Below are positions 50,479 to 58,083 of a stretch of DNA of 64,000 nucleotides, in pieces. Positions within the stretch are counted from its first letter, which is position 1. Each line of letters starts with the position of its first letter. The notes under the pieces were generated by a model. That model was not told the DNA's origin. It searched no databases and saw only the letters and a program-made list of their open reading frames with translations. Both the position numbers and the translations under genes were made by a program. Source of the DNA: a virus; the IMG/VR virus record IMGVR_UViG_3300032401_000006, positions 1 to 64,000 of that record. One strand, 5' to 3'.

Positions 50479-50834
50479 CACTTCACCTCCGTCCAGAGTT
50501 TTGCGAGCCCGATGGCTGTGAACTTTTCGTGTGTTTTGAGCACGGTGGACATGTCGACCTGAACTCCCAATTGCGCGGTGGACAAAGCAGCACTGAATCT
50601 GCTGATGTTTCCCATCTCCCACTTCAAACGTGCAAACTCTTCCGAGTCTTCACCGAAGTGGAGCATGACGGCTCCGACCGCGGCACCGAACTGGTCATCT
50701 TCATCCGTGCAGACCCAATGCCCCTTCGTGATGGACATCGCTTTGCGGAGGAGTTTCTCGATCGATCCTTTCATGTCCTCTATCGCCAGCACGGCTTCCG
50801 TGAGTGCGATGTTGAATGTCGTTGGATTATTCAT
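50478..50834 (-). CDS. Hypothetical protein (118 aa)
   Basis: ATG 50834 after AAGGAGCGA. Helical (ALTEAVLAIEDMKGSIEKLL, AVGAVMLHFGEDSEEFARLK). It overlaps the next gene by one base and is coupled to the GIY-YIG gene before it. No family recognised. Confidence 0.65.
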   Translation of the reverse strand: MNNPTTFNIALTEAVLAIEDMKGSIEKLLRKAMSITKGHWVCTDEDDQFGAAVGAVMLHFGEDSEEFARLKWEMGNISRFSAALSTAQLGVQVDMSTVLKTHEKFTAIGLAKLWTEVK

Positions 50835-51064
50835 TTCATTCGCTCCTTTTTATTGTGTGAGAGTTGTTTGATCCGGCACTCCATCCGGAGGGCTTCCGAA
50901 TGGGTCATTGGTTCTGAGAGATGATAAATGCAGGCCGGGCGGTGGCTCCTGGTGTACTTGCTCGCCCGGCCTGACAGGTGCTGCCGCCACCTCCTTTCTA
51001 TGTCTGTGGTGATTCCGGTGTAGAACGACCCGTCCTGGCACTTCAGGATGTAGACTCGCCACAT
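50831..51064 (-). CDS. GIY-YIG nuclease of YhbQ/UPF0213 type (77 aa)
   Basis: ATG 51064 after GAAGGAGTGAGG. Reads MWRVYILKCQDGSFYTGITT, DIERRWRQHLSGR, SKYTRSHRPACIYH and ALRMECRIKQL; a complete small GIY-YIG fold. Clear paralogue of the gene at 45430-45705. They share the phrase ASKYTRSHRP, so one probably arose by duplication. Confidence 0.8.
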   Translation of the reverse strand: MWRVYILKCQDGSFYTGITTDIERRWRQHLSGRASKYTRSHRPACIYHLSEPMTHSEALRMECRIKQLSHNKKERMK

Positions 51065-51066
51065 CC

Positions 51067-51471
51067 TCACTCCTTCCTGGCCACGACCGAAAAGCCACCG
51101 TAGTACCCGTTGTGCTCAACATGAGTGACCATTGTAAATACACCCTTGCTAGTCGTGATCTTCAAAAACTGAGTTTGATGTTCTTCTGAACTTGGAATAT
51201 CAGGTCCGTCTTGTACCCTGATGTCTTGTAGAAATGTCCCGACATAATATGGGAGATCGTCGTCAGTGGACATCCAGCGGGATTCACAGCACGACTGGCC
51301 GGCGTCAAGAATTCCCATCTTATATCCGTCCGCAAAGACGAAGTGCAAGACGAAATCCTCACCCAAGAATAGGGCGGCGATTTCCTTGCCCATTCCATTT
51401 CTCAAAGCCTCAATGGATTCTTCATTTCCACCGAGCATATTTATCATCACACCTAAACCAAGCTGAGGCAT
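51067..51471 (-). CDS. Phage protein of the CCESRWM type (DUF7448-like, 134 aa)
   Basis: ATG 51471 behind AAAAGGAGATGAT, directly after a structured intergenic element. Contains SCCESRWMSTDDDLPYYVGT and EEHQTQFLKITTSKGVFTMV, typical of a small phage family of unknown role. Beta-rich and soluble. Its stop overlaps the ribosome site of the GIY-YIG gene. Confidence 0.65.
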   Translation of the reverse strand: MPQLGLGVMINMLGGNEESIEALRNGMGKEIAALFLGEDFVLHFVFADGYKMGILDAGQSCCESRWMSTDDDLPYYVGTFLQDIRVQDGPDIPSSEEHQTQFLKITTSKGVFTMVTHVEHNGYYGGFSVVARKE

Positions 51472-51487
51472 ATCATCTCCTTTTCTT

Positions 51488-51621
51488 TTGGCACAGGCCG
51501 GGCACATGTCCAGGCTTCACCAGTACCCTCCCACATGGGCAGCTAATCAACAGCGCAAGCGAATATGGCAGGCACCGAATAACAGCCGGGTTCTCAGGCT
51601 GATCTAACCAGCCTGTGCCAA
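51488..51621 (-). other. Structured intergenic element closed by an 11-bp stem
   Basis: Perfect arms TTGGCACAGGC (51488-51498 on the plus strand) and GCCTGTGCCAA (51611-51621) close a 112-nt interior with further pairing (AGCCTG, GGTGCC and GTGCC segments). It ends 17 nt before the ATG of the next gene and so includes nothing coding. No U-run. Confidence 0.5.
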
Positions 51622-51629
51622 GATTAAAC

Positions 51630-51711
51630 TGGGGTAGGGGTCCCGGCGGACATTATCTTGACTCTGGCTCACCCTGTTTAGTCCCTGCGGCGGTCACCCC
51701 GCACGGCCCCA
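51630..51711 (-). other. Second structured element, nested G/C arms
   Basis: TGGGG (51630-51634) pairs with CCCCA (51707-51711), and inside it GGGGT (51637-51641) pairs with ACCCC (51696-51700). It lies directly after the vWA gene stop; no coding frame. Confidence 0.4.
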
Positions 51712-51717
51712 ACTATT

Positions 51718-53136
51718 TTAGATATTGAAAACCGCACTGAAAGCAGCTCCCTCATTCTCGTCCAGCTGGTCGAGTAACATGGTAACGCTATCGGAAAATT
51801 TCTCAGCGTCCTTTTTCATTGTCTCGCACCCGCCGATCATGATGGTGTAGACGTTCACCTCCTTCTCCTTTCGGACGGTGTTGTACTTCTTCAGGTACTC
51901 GGCGGAGCAACAGCAGTCGCCGTCTGTGATGAAGATGACGTCGGCCTTCTTAAACTCCGTGACTTCGAGCAATTCAATTGCCCGGGTCAGCGGGGCCTCA
52001 AACGACGTGCCCCCACCTGTCCCGGCCGACAACATCGACATGAGATCTTCCGCCTTGTGCTCTCCTTTCAAAATGGTGATCTCGCGGATGCAAACGGTGT
52101 TAAAGAGTACCATAACGAAGTCCCGCTTCTGTTTGCGGGCAATCGAGTAGAGTGCCAAAGCACAAGCCTTCGACCAGGTATCAGGTGCTCCAGTCATCGA
52201 ACTCGAACAGTCAATCTCCACGATAACCGGCCCCTGGGCTTTTGGTTCCTTACTCGACATTTCATATTGCACAAGTTCCTGTTGCGAAAGCCGCTTCAGG
52301 AAAAGTGTATGAAGGGATTTCCGCTTCGAAACGAAATAAGCAAACTCCGATGGGACAACCGACGTCAAGTCATCCCCTTGCTCTATGCCAGTAATCTCGG
52401 TGCGGAAGTAATTGATCTTCTGACGCTGCTTCTTTTGGGCAATGTTTGTCATCCGTCCGGCAAGACGGATGATTTCTTTCAGCTGCGGATTATGCTTCAA
52501 TGCCGAAGCGACCCTAAGCTTGTCATCCGCTGAACCTGCTTCTATTGAGGAGCCCGATCGCCCCCAGCCTAACGCGGCCATGCCAAGTTCTGAATCCGCG
52601 GCATCGCCTTCGGCCTCAGCACAGGCCCGTCGGACTGCCCCGCGGATGTCATCGGCATACTCTTCGATTTGAGTGTTTAAGGCTTGTTCGGCCTTTTCCA
52701 ACTGTTTGAATAGGTCAGGCACGTCAGCCGGATCACCATCCCCGTTCAAAGCCGCATCCAATTGCTGGGCGATCTGTTCCGCTTTTTCCTGCTCCTCTTT
52801 CACCTCTTCGGGCAAGTTCGTCCAGCACTGCTTGACAGCTCCGAGAGCCCCGATGGAATTCTCTTTGTCCCCTTTGGTATAGTTCCGAAGCTGTTCAAAT
52901 TCCTTCAGCTGCATTATTTCCGAGATGACCCGAGCATTCAATTTCCGCTCCGCCGGAATGTCCGGCTTGATCTCGGGTGCATATTTGATGAAGCTCGAGT
53001 ACCCATCGAGGAGGAGATCAGCCATAGCGGCCGACTTATTCCCGGCCTCCAACTGTCGGACCAGCCCCGACCTATCTTTCATCGAGACATAGGATTCAAC
53101 ATCCATTGAATCCGCGTTCGTCACTAGGTTTGGCAT
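51718..53136 (-). CDS. von Willebrand A (ViaA/CoxE-like) protein, partner of MoxR ATPase
   Basis: 472 residues. The N-terminal 300 are helical and charged. The C-terminal vWA domain has the metal site (MIDAS) complete: VIVEIDCSSSMTGAPD (DxSxS), GTGGGTSFEAPL (Thr) and VIFITDGDCCC (Asp). Such proteins are substrates or adaptors of MoxR/RavA AAA+ ATPases, and a MoxR-type gene lies directly upstream. GAAGGAGTGTT precedes the ATG. Confidence 0.85.
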   Translation of the reverse strand: MPNLVTNADSMDVESYVSMKDRSGLVRQLEAGNKSAAMADLLLDGYSSFIKYAPEIKPDIPAERKLNARVISEIMQLKEFEQLRNYTKGDKENSIGALGAVKQCWTNLPEEVKEEQEKAEQIAQQLDAALNGDGDPADVPDLFKQLEKAEQALNTQIEEYADDIRGAVRRACAEAEGDAADSELGMAALGWGRSGSSIEAGSADDKLRVASALKHNPQLKEIIRLAGRMTNIAQKKQRQKINYFRTEITGIEQGDDLTSVVPSEFAYFVSKRKSLHTLFLKRLSQQELVQYEMSSKEPKAQGPVIVEIDCSSSMTGAPDTWSKACALALYSIARKQKRDFVMVLFNTVCIREITILKGEHKAEDLMSMLSAGTGGGTSFEAPLTRAIELLEVTEFKKADVIFITDGDCCCSAEYLKKYNTVRKEKEVNVYTIMIGGCETMKKDAEKFSDSVTMLLDQLDENEGAAFSAVFNI

Positions 53137-53180
53137 AACACTCCTTCCATTTCTGTATTTCCCGTGATTTCCTGGGCGGC

Positions 53181-53236
53181 GAGCAGGCCGAAAAACTCTT
53201 CGGGAAGCCCCTTCCCGTCAATTTTCTGGCCTGCTC
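53181..53236 (-). other. Long intergenic hairpin before the vWA gene
   Basis: Perfect 9-bp outer stem GAGCAGGCC (53181-53189) / GGCCTGCTC (53228-53236), then GAAAA/TTTTC and GGGAAG/CTTCCC inner stems. It lies in the 156-nt gap between the MoxR and vWA genes. No U-run follows on the transcribed strand. Confidence 0.55.
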
Positions 53237-53292
53237 TCATATAATGACCTCAGTTTTTGGCAAAAACACTGCACAAAGCAGATTTGACCGGT

Positions 53293-54456
53293 TTACGAGT
53301 CCATCCCACAGCAACGGGCCATAATGGTCCGATTCTTCGCCTTGACTTCGGTAATGATCTCATCTCGACGAGCTGATCGCATGAGGGAGTTCAGTTTGGC
53401 AATGATCTCCTTCATCTTCTTGTTGGCCTCGATGCCGGCGGCTTCCTGGTTCTGCGCCTTCATGGCATTCGAGTAGATTTCAACTGCCTGATCGAACAAT
53501 TCCAACGCCACCTTCAAGTCCGGGTTGGAGAACGAAAGGATGACCTTCTTCACTTCACGCTTCTGTTCCGGGCGATCCCAGAAGATCGCGATCAGCTGCT
53601 CGGTGTCCTCACGCTCGACTTTGGAAGATCCACGGAGCCACGCACTGGCGCGGAGCACCTTGTTCGCCGCCCGCCACCGCCTGTCCGAGAACGTCATGCC
53701 GACCTGGCCGAAAGATGCTCTCAGCTCGGCCAGGATGTCCGGCACGTCATTCATGTCTATCTGCTTCACTTCGGCCTGCGCCTCGGCGAGCTCGGTCAGC
53801 GTGATCTGATTCCGCAGCGGCTGGTCGTCGTCCATTCCGACGAGCTTTTTGAAGTTGGCCTCGTCCTGGATGTACCCGACTTCATAGCGGAGCAGGAACC
53901 TGTCATACAGGGCATCCAGCGATGCATCCTCGGGCAGCTCGTTCGATGCCGAAAAGCAAGTCTGTAATGGAATACTTTCAACCACACCATCCTGCACGAA
54001 CTCGTGCTCGTTCAGAGCCTTCAGCAAGGCGTTCAAGATGGCCGAGCAGCTCTTCCAGATCTCGTCCAAGAAAGCGATCGTTGCCGTGGGCAACCGGTTG
54101 GTAGTGTTGAAGACGTACCGGTCCTGATCCAAGAGAGACAGACGCAACGCCCCGAATATCTCCTCCAGCTTCGTGCCCTTCGTCATGAGGTACTCAAAGT
54201 AACCAGCACCGGTGATCGCAGCGCAGACCAGTTTGGTCAAATACGACTTGGCCGTTCCGGGCAAGCCAAGCAAGAAGATGTTCAACCGGCACAACAGGGC
54301 AATGAAAACACCCTTGATGACCTCATCACGCTCCAGGACCCTGTCTTTCAGTTCAATCTGGAGGGCTTGAAATTTCATCCGCAACTGGTGGGATGCAGGA
54401 ACTGGCACTTCATCTTTTACTGCTCGCAACTTCTTGTTCTTTTCGTTGAAGTTCAT
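53293..54456 (-). CDS. MoxR/RavA-type AAA+ ATPase
   Basis: 387 residues. Walker A FLLGLPGTAKSYLTKL (64-71), the MoxR-type loop LMTKGTKLEEIFGALRL, Walker B ATIAFLDEIWKSCSAIL, sensor 1 TCFSASNELPED and an Arg-finger region (LYDRFLLRYEVGY). The C-terminal helical part contains the lid. RavA-like ATPases remodel partner proteins together with vWA proteins, and that partner is the next gene. AAAAGGAGCGAAC precedes the ATG. Confidence 0.88.
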   Translation of the reverse strand: MNFNEKNKKLRAVKDEVPVPASHQLRMKFQALQIELKDRVLERDEVIKGVFIALLCRLNIFLLGLPGTAKSYLTKLVCAAITGAGYFEYLMTKGTKLEEIFGALRLSLLDQDRYVFNTTNRLPTATIAFLDEIWKSCSAILNALLKALNEHEFVQDGVVESIPLQTCFSASNELPEDASLDALYDRFLLRYEVGYIQDEANFKKLVGMDDDQPLRNQITLTELAEAQAEVKQIDMNDVPDILAELRASFGQVGMTFSDRRWRAANKVLRASAWLRGSSKVEREDTEQLIAIFWDRPEQKREVKKVILSFSNPDLKVALELFDQAVEIYSNAMKAQNQEAAGIEANKKMKEIIAKLNSLMRSARRDEIITEVKAKNRTIMARCCGMDS

Positions 54457-54503
54457 GTTCGCTCCTTTTGGTTAATAAAATGATCTGAAAGCTAACAATC
54501 CCA

Positions 54504-54523
54504 GGCCCGATGAAAACTGGGCC
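54504..54523 (-). other. Short hairpin GGCCC/GGGCC before the MoxR gene
   Basis: 5-bp stem with 10-nt loop, flanked by CTGA/TCAG that could extend it, in the 84-nt gap ahead of the ATPase gene. Same layout as the elements at 54.9 and 56.1 kb. Confidence 0.35.
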
Positions 54524-54540
54524 AAGGTTGAAAACTCAGT

Positions 54541-54864
54541 CTAGCCGTGACCGTAATATCGATTGATATAATTTTGAAGCGCCTGACCGGTCAGCCCGCC
54601 GCTTTCGATCCGGCAATGTTCGTAGAGACTGATCGGGGCTTCCCGTTCAATATTGAGACCCCCTGTCCTAGAAACTCTGGCGCGTAGGGCATCACCGATC
54701 AACTGGGTTTCCTTGTGAACTTCTACGCACTTCCCACATGTTGCACCGGCACTGGTATGTCCGGTGATCTCCGGGGCCCAAGTGTAAGAAGCATTGTGTT
54801 TTTGAATCTGCCCGCAGATCTGACAGATCCAGGTGTCGTTTCCATCTTCATCAAAATGTGGCAT
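54541..54864 (-). CDS. Zinc-ribbon protein (107 aa)
   Basis: Two Cys pairs: CQICGQIQ and CGKCVEVH, about 27 residues apart. The C-terminal half is helical (LYEHCRIESGG, GQALQNYINRYYG). Encoded between the 360-residue protein and the MoxR ATPase in the early operon, so possibly part of the same functional set. AAAAAGGAGCGACT precedes the ATG. Confidence 0.65.
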   Translation of the reverse strand: MPHFDEDGNDTWICQICGQIQKHNASYTWAPEITGHTSAGATCGKCVEVHKETQLIGDALRARVSRTGGLNIEREAPISLYEHCRIESGGLTGQALQNYINRYYGHG

Positions 54865-54888
54865 AGTCGCTCCTTTTTGGTTAAAAGT

Positions 54889-54953
54889 TCGTTACTTCAG
54901 TCAGGGGGCCGAACTGATCTGCTCGGCCCGCCTCAGAAGCTTGCGAACTAGTT
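54889..54953 (-). repeat. Conserved hairpin repeat, copy A
   Basis: Covers the stop codon end of the 360-residue gene. Shares AACTAGTTCGCAAGCTTCTG and AGGCGG with copy B, then a hairpin GGGCCGA/TCGGCCC (54908-54931). The outer GTTCG/CGAAC arms are identical to copy B. Confidence 0.6.
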
Positions 54954-56030
54954 GACCAACTTGACCTGTTTGACTGTCACCGTGGTGATCTTCCCGGTCT
55001 TGTCGAAGAGTACCTTCACGTTGTCGCCACCGTCGTTGGAAACGTAACCAACCACGACACCGAGCTCGCCGTATGTTTCCTTCATCTTCCCGGAGTACTG
55101 GATGCGGGACTGATAGGGAAAGTCCTTCGCCTGCTTGTAGCTTTCCAGCTCGCCGGTGAGGGCTTTCAGCACCTCGCCGCTCAAGCCCTGGAGTTTGGAG
55201 GTGAGTCCCTCGATGTCTGCGGCCAGCAGATCCCGGTACATCTCCGTTTTGTTGCGGAGCAGCTTGAAGCGCTCGATGCGTGTCTGAAGTACGTCGGTGC
55301 GGATGTCTTTCTTGGACGTCTGCTCCTTCACGTCTTCCGCTGCCAGCTCCAAGTCACGCTCCAGCTCGGTCTTGATCACCTCGTACATCGTCGCTTTGGC
55401 GGCTTCGACGTCCGGCACCGGGACGCTGTAGAATTTGCACCCGGCCGCCTGGATGTAAGACTTCAACGCGTCATGCGCTTCCTGCTCGCGGACGAAGTAA
55501 ATGCCGCCTGTGTCGCGCATCGTAACCGCGCCGACCGAGTTCAGGTACCGGAGAGCGATCTTGCGAATCATGTCCTCGGTGTAGAGGTTGCGGTACTTGT
55601 CGAACAGTTTGATGATCTCGTCTTTCTTGTGCGCCATCCTGACGTCCAGCGTGCCCTTCACGGTGTCAAAGACGATGATGTTCTCTTTGACCAGGTCGAG
55701 GTCGATGTTCTTGCGGTCGGTCTCTTCCCTGGCCAAGATGTAGGCGATCACGCCGGCGTCGTTACGGATCTGGCGAATGAGTCCCTCGCGCTCCACGGCT
55801 TCAAGGGCGGTGCGGAGTGCCCGACGCTTCGACGGCTCGGGCGGCATGAACTGCGCGCCGATCGTCTTGGTGAGTAGGTCGAGCAGCTGCTTGCCGTTGA
55901 GCTCGATCCCCATGTGAATCGTCCACCAAACGGCAAAACCGAGGAACGGAAGCTTGGACTGAATAGTTCCGGCTGCGATCTTCTGAGCCTTGGCAGATGC
56001 CTCGGCTTTCGTGCCTTTTGCTTTTGTCAT
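54948..56030 (-). CDS. Early-operon protein of unknown function (360 aa), possible DUF6744-like
   Basis: Starts MTKAKGTKAEASAKAQKIAA; then PFLGFAVWWTIHMGIELNGK and a winged-helix-like stretch (RRALRTALEAVEREGLIRQI), a central alpha/beta part and long coiled coil (VLQTRIERFKLLRNKTEMYR). It ends in an SH3-like beta barrel (LGVVVGYVSNDGGDNVKVLF). It precedes the zinc protein, MoxR and vWA genes in one transcript, so it may act with them. The link to DUF6744 is from memory and unsure. Confidence 0.65.
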   Translation of the reverse strand: MTKAKGTKAEASAKAQKIAAGTIQSKLPFLGFAVWWTIHMGIELNGKQLLDLLTKTIGAQFMPPEPSKRRALRTALEAVEREGLIRQIRNDAGVIAYILAREETDRKNIDLDLVKENIIVFDTVKGTLDVRMAHKKDEIIKLFDKYRNLYTEDMIRKIALRYLNSVGAVTMRDTGGIYFVREQEAHDALKSYIQAAGCKFYSVPVPDVEAAKATMYEVIKTELERDLELAAEDVKEQTSKKDIRTDVLQTRIERFKLLRNKTEMYRDLLAADIEGLTSKLQGLSGEVLKALTGELESYKQAKDFPYQSRIQYSGKMKETYGELGVVVGYVSNDGGDNVKVLFDKTGKITTVTVKQVKLVN

Positions 56031-56059
56031 GACACTGCGCTCCTTTTGATTTAAGTTGG

Positions 56060-56120
56060 GTTCGTCACTTCAGTTAGGGGCTCGAAGCTGCCCTCGAGCC
56101 GCCTCAGAAGCTTGCGAACT
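56060..56120 (-). repeat. Conserved hairpin repeat, copy B
   Basis: Same flanks as copy A, but the hairpin reads GGCTCGA/TCGAGCC (56079-56100). Both strands of the stem changed together, keeping all pairs. It lies across the stop of the 62-residue gene and before the ribosome site of the next gene. Confidence 0.6.
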
Positions 56121-56307
56121 AGTTGCCCGCGCGCCGCGAGATGATGCCGGCCGCGTCGTGGAGGTTCTTGGCGATCAGGTCGGCTCGGAAGTTCATCACC
56201 TCCTCCTCGGACCCTTCGAAGTAGATTGCCATCAGGGTCAGCAGATCCTGCACCTGCTGAGCGTCGAGCAGCTTGATGCGCTCCATTAAAGTTATGACTT
56301 CGTCCAT
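56119..56307 (-). CDS. Small helical protein (62 aa), first gene of early operon
   Basis: ATG 56307 behind AAAAGGAGCGGACAAA. Two helices: TLMERIKLLDAQQVQDLLTL and EEEVMNFRADLIAKNLHDAA. First gene after the strong leftward promoter and a 560-nt leader. Function unknown. Confidence 0.65.
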   Translation of the reverse strand: MDEVITLMERIKLLDAQQVQDLLTLMAIYFEGSEEEVMNFRADLIAKNLHDAAGIISRRAGN

Positions 56308-56870
56308 TTTGTCCGCTCCTTTTCAGTGGTTGAAAAACCCAATCCTCAGCTGCACCATATAAGAAGATATGAAATGCGTCTGAGGATCGGGTCGAGCTTT
56401 CGCTCAGACCCAACCACCTGTTATCTAAAGTTGTCTCGATTTCGTCGGATGGTTTCGAGTCCGTCTCGTCCAGTTTTTGCCGCGCACGTTTGTGGCGTGC
56501 GTCAGGATCTCAGGATTGCCACGTTGGCCGCGCTCGCTTCAAATCCCCGTGGTGACAGATCTGATCGTCCGCTGCTGCCTGGTTGGCAACCCGTTAGTCC
56601 TTGCTGGATATTCCGGTCGTCGTTCATCGGGTACAGGGTACGCCCCCGCCCCTTCGCTGCGTGCCCGTTAGCATTGATCTCAGGATCACTGCGTCCGCCT
56701 GTTTCACGGCCTGTCGCCTACTCTGAGCTTTTGGATCCGGGTGTCCGGTCGGGATGTTCTGGTCTCTGCCCACTCCTGCCCGCTTCATCCCCAGCGGCTG
56801 TGGGTTTCGGTTGGGCTGCCGGCCTTTATCGGTTGCTCTTCCCCGACCCGCCCGCTGTCAAAGATCTGAT
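56308..56870 (-). other. 560-nt untranslated leader of the early leftward operon
   Basis: No coding frame with a ribosome site on the transcribed strand; a 189-codon plus-strand frame here has neither start signal nor protein-like sequence. Short repeats occur: ATCTCAGGAT twice, CCCGTTAG twice and GATCTGAT twice. G/C-rich and able to pair, so possibly a regulatory or noncoding RNA. Confidence 0.4.
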
Positions 56871-56878
56871 GCAAGAAA

Positions 56879-56907
56879 ATAATACTCCACTATAAAAGTA
56901 GTGTAAA
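56879..56907 (-). promoter_or_regulatory. Strong sigma70-type promoter TTTACA-17-TATTAT (leftward)
   Basis: -35 TTTACA at 56907-56902, 17-nt spacer, -10 TATTAT at 56884-56879. Nearly consensus; start expected near 56870. Drives the early operon beginning at 56307. Confidence 0.7.
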
Positions 56908-56960
56908 GCTAATTTTAGAGTATTTTCGTGTCCATATCTGCTATCAATCCAATCAGTTAC

Positions 56961-56981
56961 AGCTATACTGGGCAAATAGCT
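56961..56981. promoter_or_regulatory. Inverted repeat AGCTAT-N9-ATAGCT
   Basis: Perfect 6-bp half-sites in the divergent promoter region; operator-like. Confidence 0.35.
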
Positions 56982-57000
56982 GAATATTTTTCTGGACAGG

Positions 57001-57019
57001 ATCACTGTTTTTCAGTGAT
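57001..57019. promoter_or_regulatory. Inverted repeat ATCACTG-TTTTT-CAGTGAT
   Basis: Perfect 7-bp arms around a T5 centre, about 40 nt upstream of the rightward -35. Operator or hairpin; ends in TTTTA, so weak termination is also possible. Confidence 0.4.
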
Positions 57020-57055
57020 TTTATGGTGGAGCGGTGTGAAAAGAAAAACATCTTT

Positions 57056-57086
57056 TTGTCCAACGACCGGCGCCACGTGGTAGAAT
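57056..57086 (+). promoter_or_regulatory. Rightward promoter TTGTCC-19-TAGAAT
   Basis: -35 at 57056-57061 and -10 at 57081-57086, spacer 19 nt, a little long. Placed 33 nt ahead of the first rightward gene. Confidence 0.5.
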
Positions 57087-57118
57087 AAGTCAGACGAACA
57101 TGTTTTCAAGGAGCGACC

Positions 57119-57379
57119 ATGAGAACTAAGTATCCACGATCGTCCGTGCAGAGCATCGAGAAAAATCTGCCGCCGGATCCGAAACAGGTCCGCGCATTCC
57201 TGACGTCATTCCGCTTTGATTACATCGAGCGATACCAAGTCATTCTATCCGACCGAGAACAGAATCACCTACGCCACCTGCGCATCAAGTTCGATGATGA
57301 TGGCAAGCTGTCTCAAAAAGATTTCATGCAGTTGGACGAGTACGCATTCGAGCGTCCGGAAAAAGGAGCAAAACGATAG
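57119..57379 (+). CDS. Hypothetical protein (86 aa), first rightward gene
   Basis: ATG 57119 after CAAGGAGCGACC. Contains a helical start (SVQSIEKNLPPDPKQVRAFL) and basic, charged sequence (RHLRIKFDDDGKLSQKDFMQ). Directly downstream of the rightward promoter. No family recognised. Confidence 0.65.
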   Translation: MRTKYPRSSVQSIEKNLPPDPKQVRAFLTSFRFDYIERYQVILSDREQNHLRHLRIKFDDDGKLSQKDFMQLDEYAFERPEKGAKR

Positions 57380-57393
57380 GACGAATTTGGATG

Positions 57394-57460
57394 GGCACGA
57401 GCTGGTTGGATGTGCCTGTTCCAAGGGTGGTGGGTTTGGTCGCTCCTTCCCACCACTCTT
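57394..57460 (+). other. Structured intergenic element with 12-bp stem
   Basis: GGCAC/GTGCC (57394-57416) is followed by AAGGGTGGTGGG (57423-57434) pairing with CCCACCACTCTT (57449-57460), one G.U. It sits between the first two rightward genes, 23 nt before the second ATG. Confidence 0.5.
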
Positions 57461-57483
57461 CAAAAATATATCAAGAGGACGAG

Positions 57484-57819
57484 ATGAACAAAGTCGAGAT
57501 CGGCAACACGAAGAAAGCAGCGATGGAAGCCCGGAGCATTTCTATCCGTGATTTGAGTTTACCGGTGTTCAAGGAAGTCATTCAACCCGTCATAGTTCAG
57601 CTGCGTCGAGTGTCGTCAGACCCGAACACGGCTGTCTCTACTGTCCTCAAAAGATTGGGCCGTCAAGACCAGGATGAAATCCAAATGCTTCTGGCCGCTG
57701 CAGGTGAAATCCATCACATGCAAGAGCAGGACGACAAACGCCTCCTGGCGATGAAGCAAGCAGGTGCCGAAGAGAAATATCCTGCCAAGAGAGGCCGCCG
57801 TGAAACAAACCTGGCGTAA
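57484..57819 (+). CDS. Hypothetical helical protein (111 aa)
   Basis: ATG 57484 follows AAGAGGACGAG; an in-frame ATG at 57391 lies before the hairpin element and is rejected. Reads ISIRDLSLPVFKEVIQPVIV and DEIQMLLAAAGEIHHMQEQD; basic at the end. No family recognised. Confidence 0.6.
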   Translation: MNKVEIGNTKKAAMEARSISIRDLSLPVFKEVIQPVIVQLRRVSSDPNTAVSTVLKRLGRQDQDEIQMLLAAAGEIHHMQEQDDKRLLAMKQAGAEEKYPAKRGRRETNLA

Positions 57820-57961
57820 GAGCGCACTGCAGTATCACACACAGCGATTCAATCTGTGGTATCACAAACATTCTGGTTGGGTGGTGTTCTTGATCGTTTA
57901 CTTCGTGGTGCTGGTTACATTTTTAGTTACGTGGAAATCGATGCATGGAGCATGGAAATAA
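57800..57961 (+). CDS. Small membrane protein (53 aa)
   Basis: GTG 57800 after AGAGGCCGCC, overlapping the previous gene. Basic N-terminus (VKQTWRKSALQYHTQRFNLW) and one transmembrane helix (VVFLIVYFVVLVTFLVTW). Together with the next gene it could form part of a lysis cassette, since an endolysin lies 3 kb downstream; unproven. Confidence 0.6.
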   Translation: MKQTWRKSALQYHTQRFNLWYHKHSGWVVFLIVYFVVLVTFLVTWKSMHGAWK

Positions 57962-58083
57962 TGGAACGCGTGATTGCAGTCATTGGTTATTTGTTGGTCG
58001 TCGCCGGGTTGATCGCTGTGTACGTGCATGACGTTTGGAGAATCAAAAGAAGGAGACAAAATGGCAATTCGAGGTTACATTGA
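57961..58083 (+). CDS. Small membrane protein (40 aa)
   Basis: ATG 57961 overlaps the previous TAA. One transmembrane helix (RVIAVIGYLLVVAGLIAVYV) and a basic tail (WRIKRRRQNGNSRLH). Ends inside the next gene's start region. Holin-like size, but topology alone does not prove it. Confidence 0.55.
   Translation: MERVIAVIGYLLVVAGLIAVYVHDVWRIKRRRQNGNSRLH

Noticed and set aside
56326-56895. 189-codon plus-strand frame in the divergent region
   Set aside because: No ribosome site, composition typical of noncoding G/C-rich DNA, and it runs against the strong leftward promoter.
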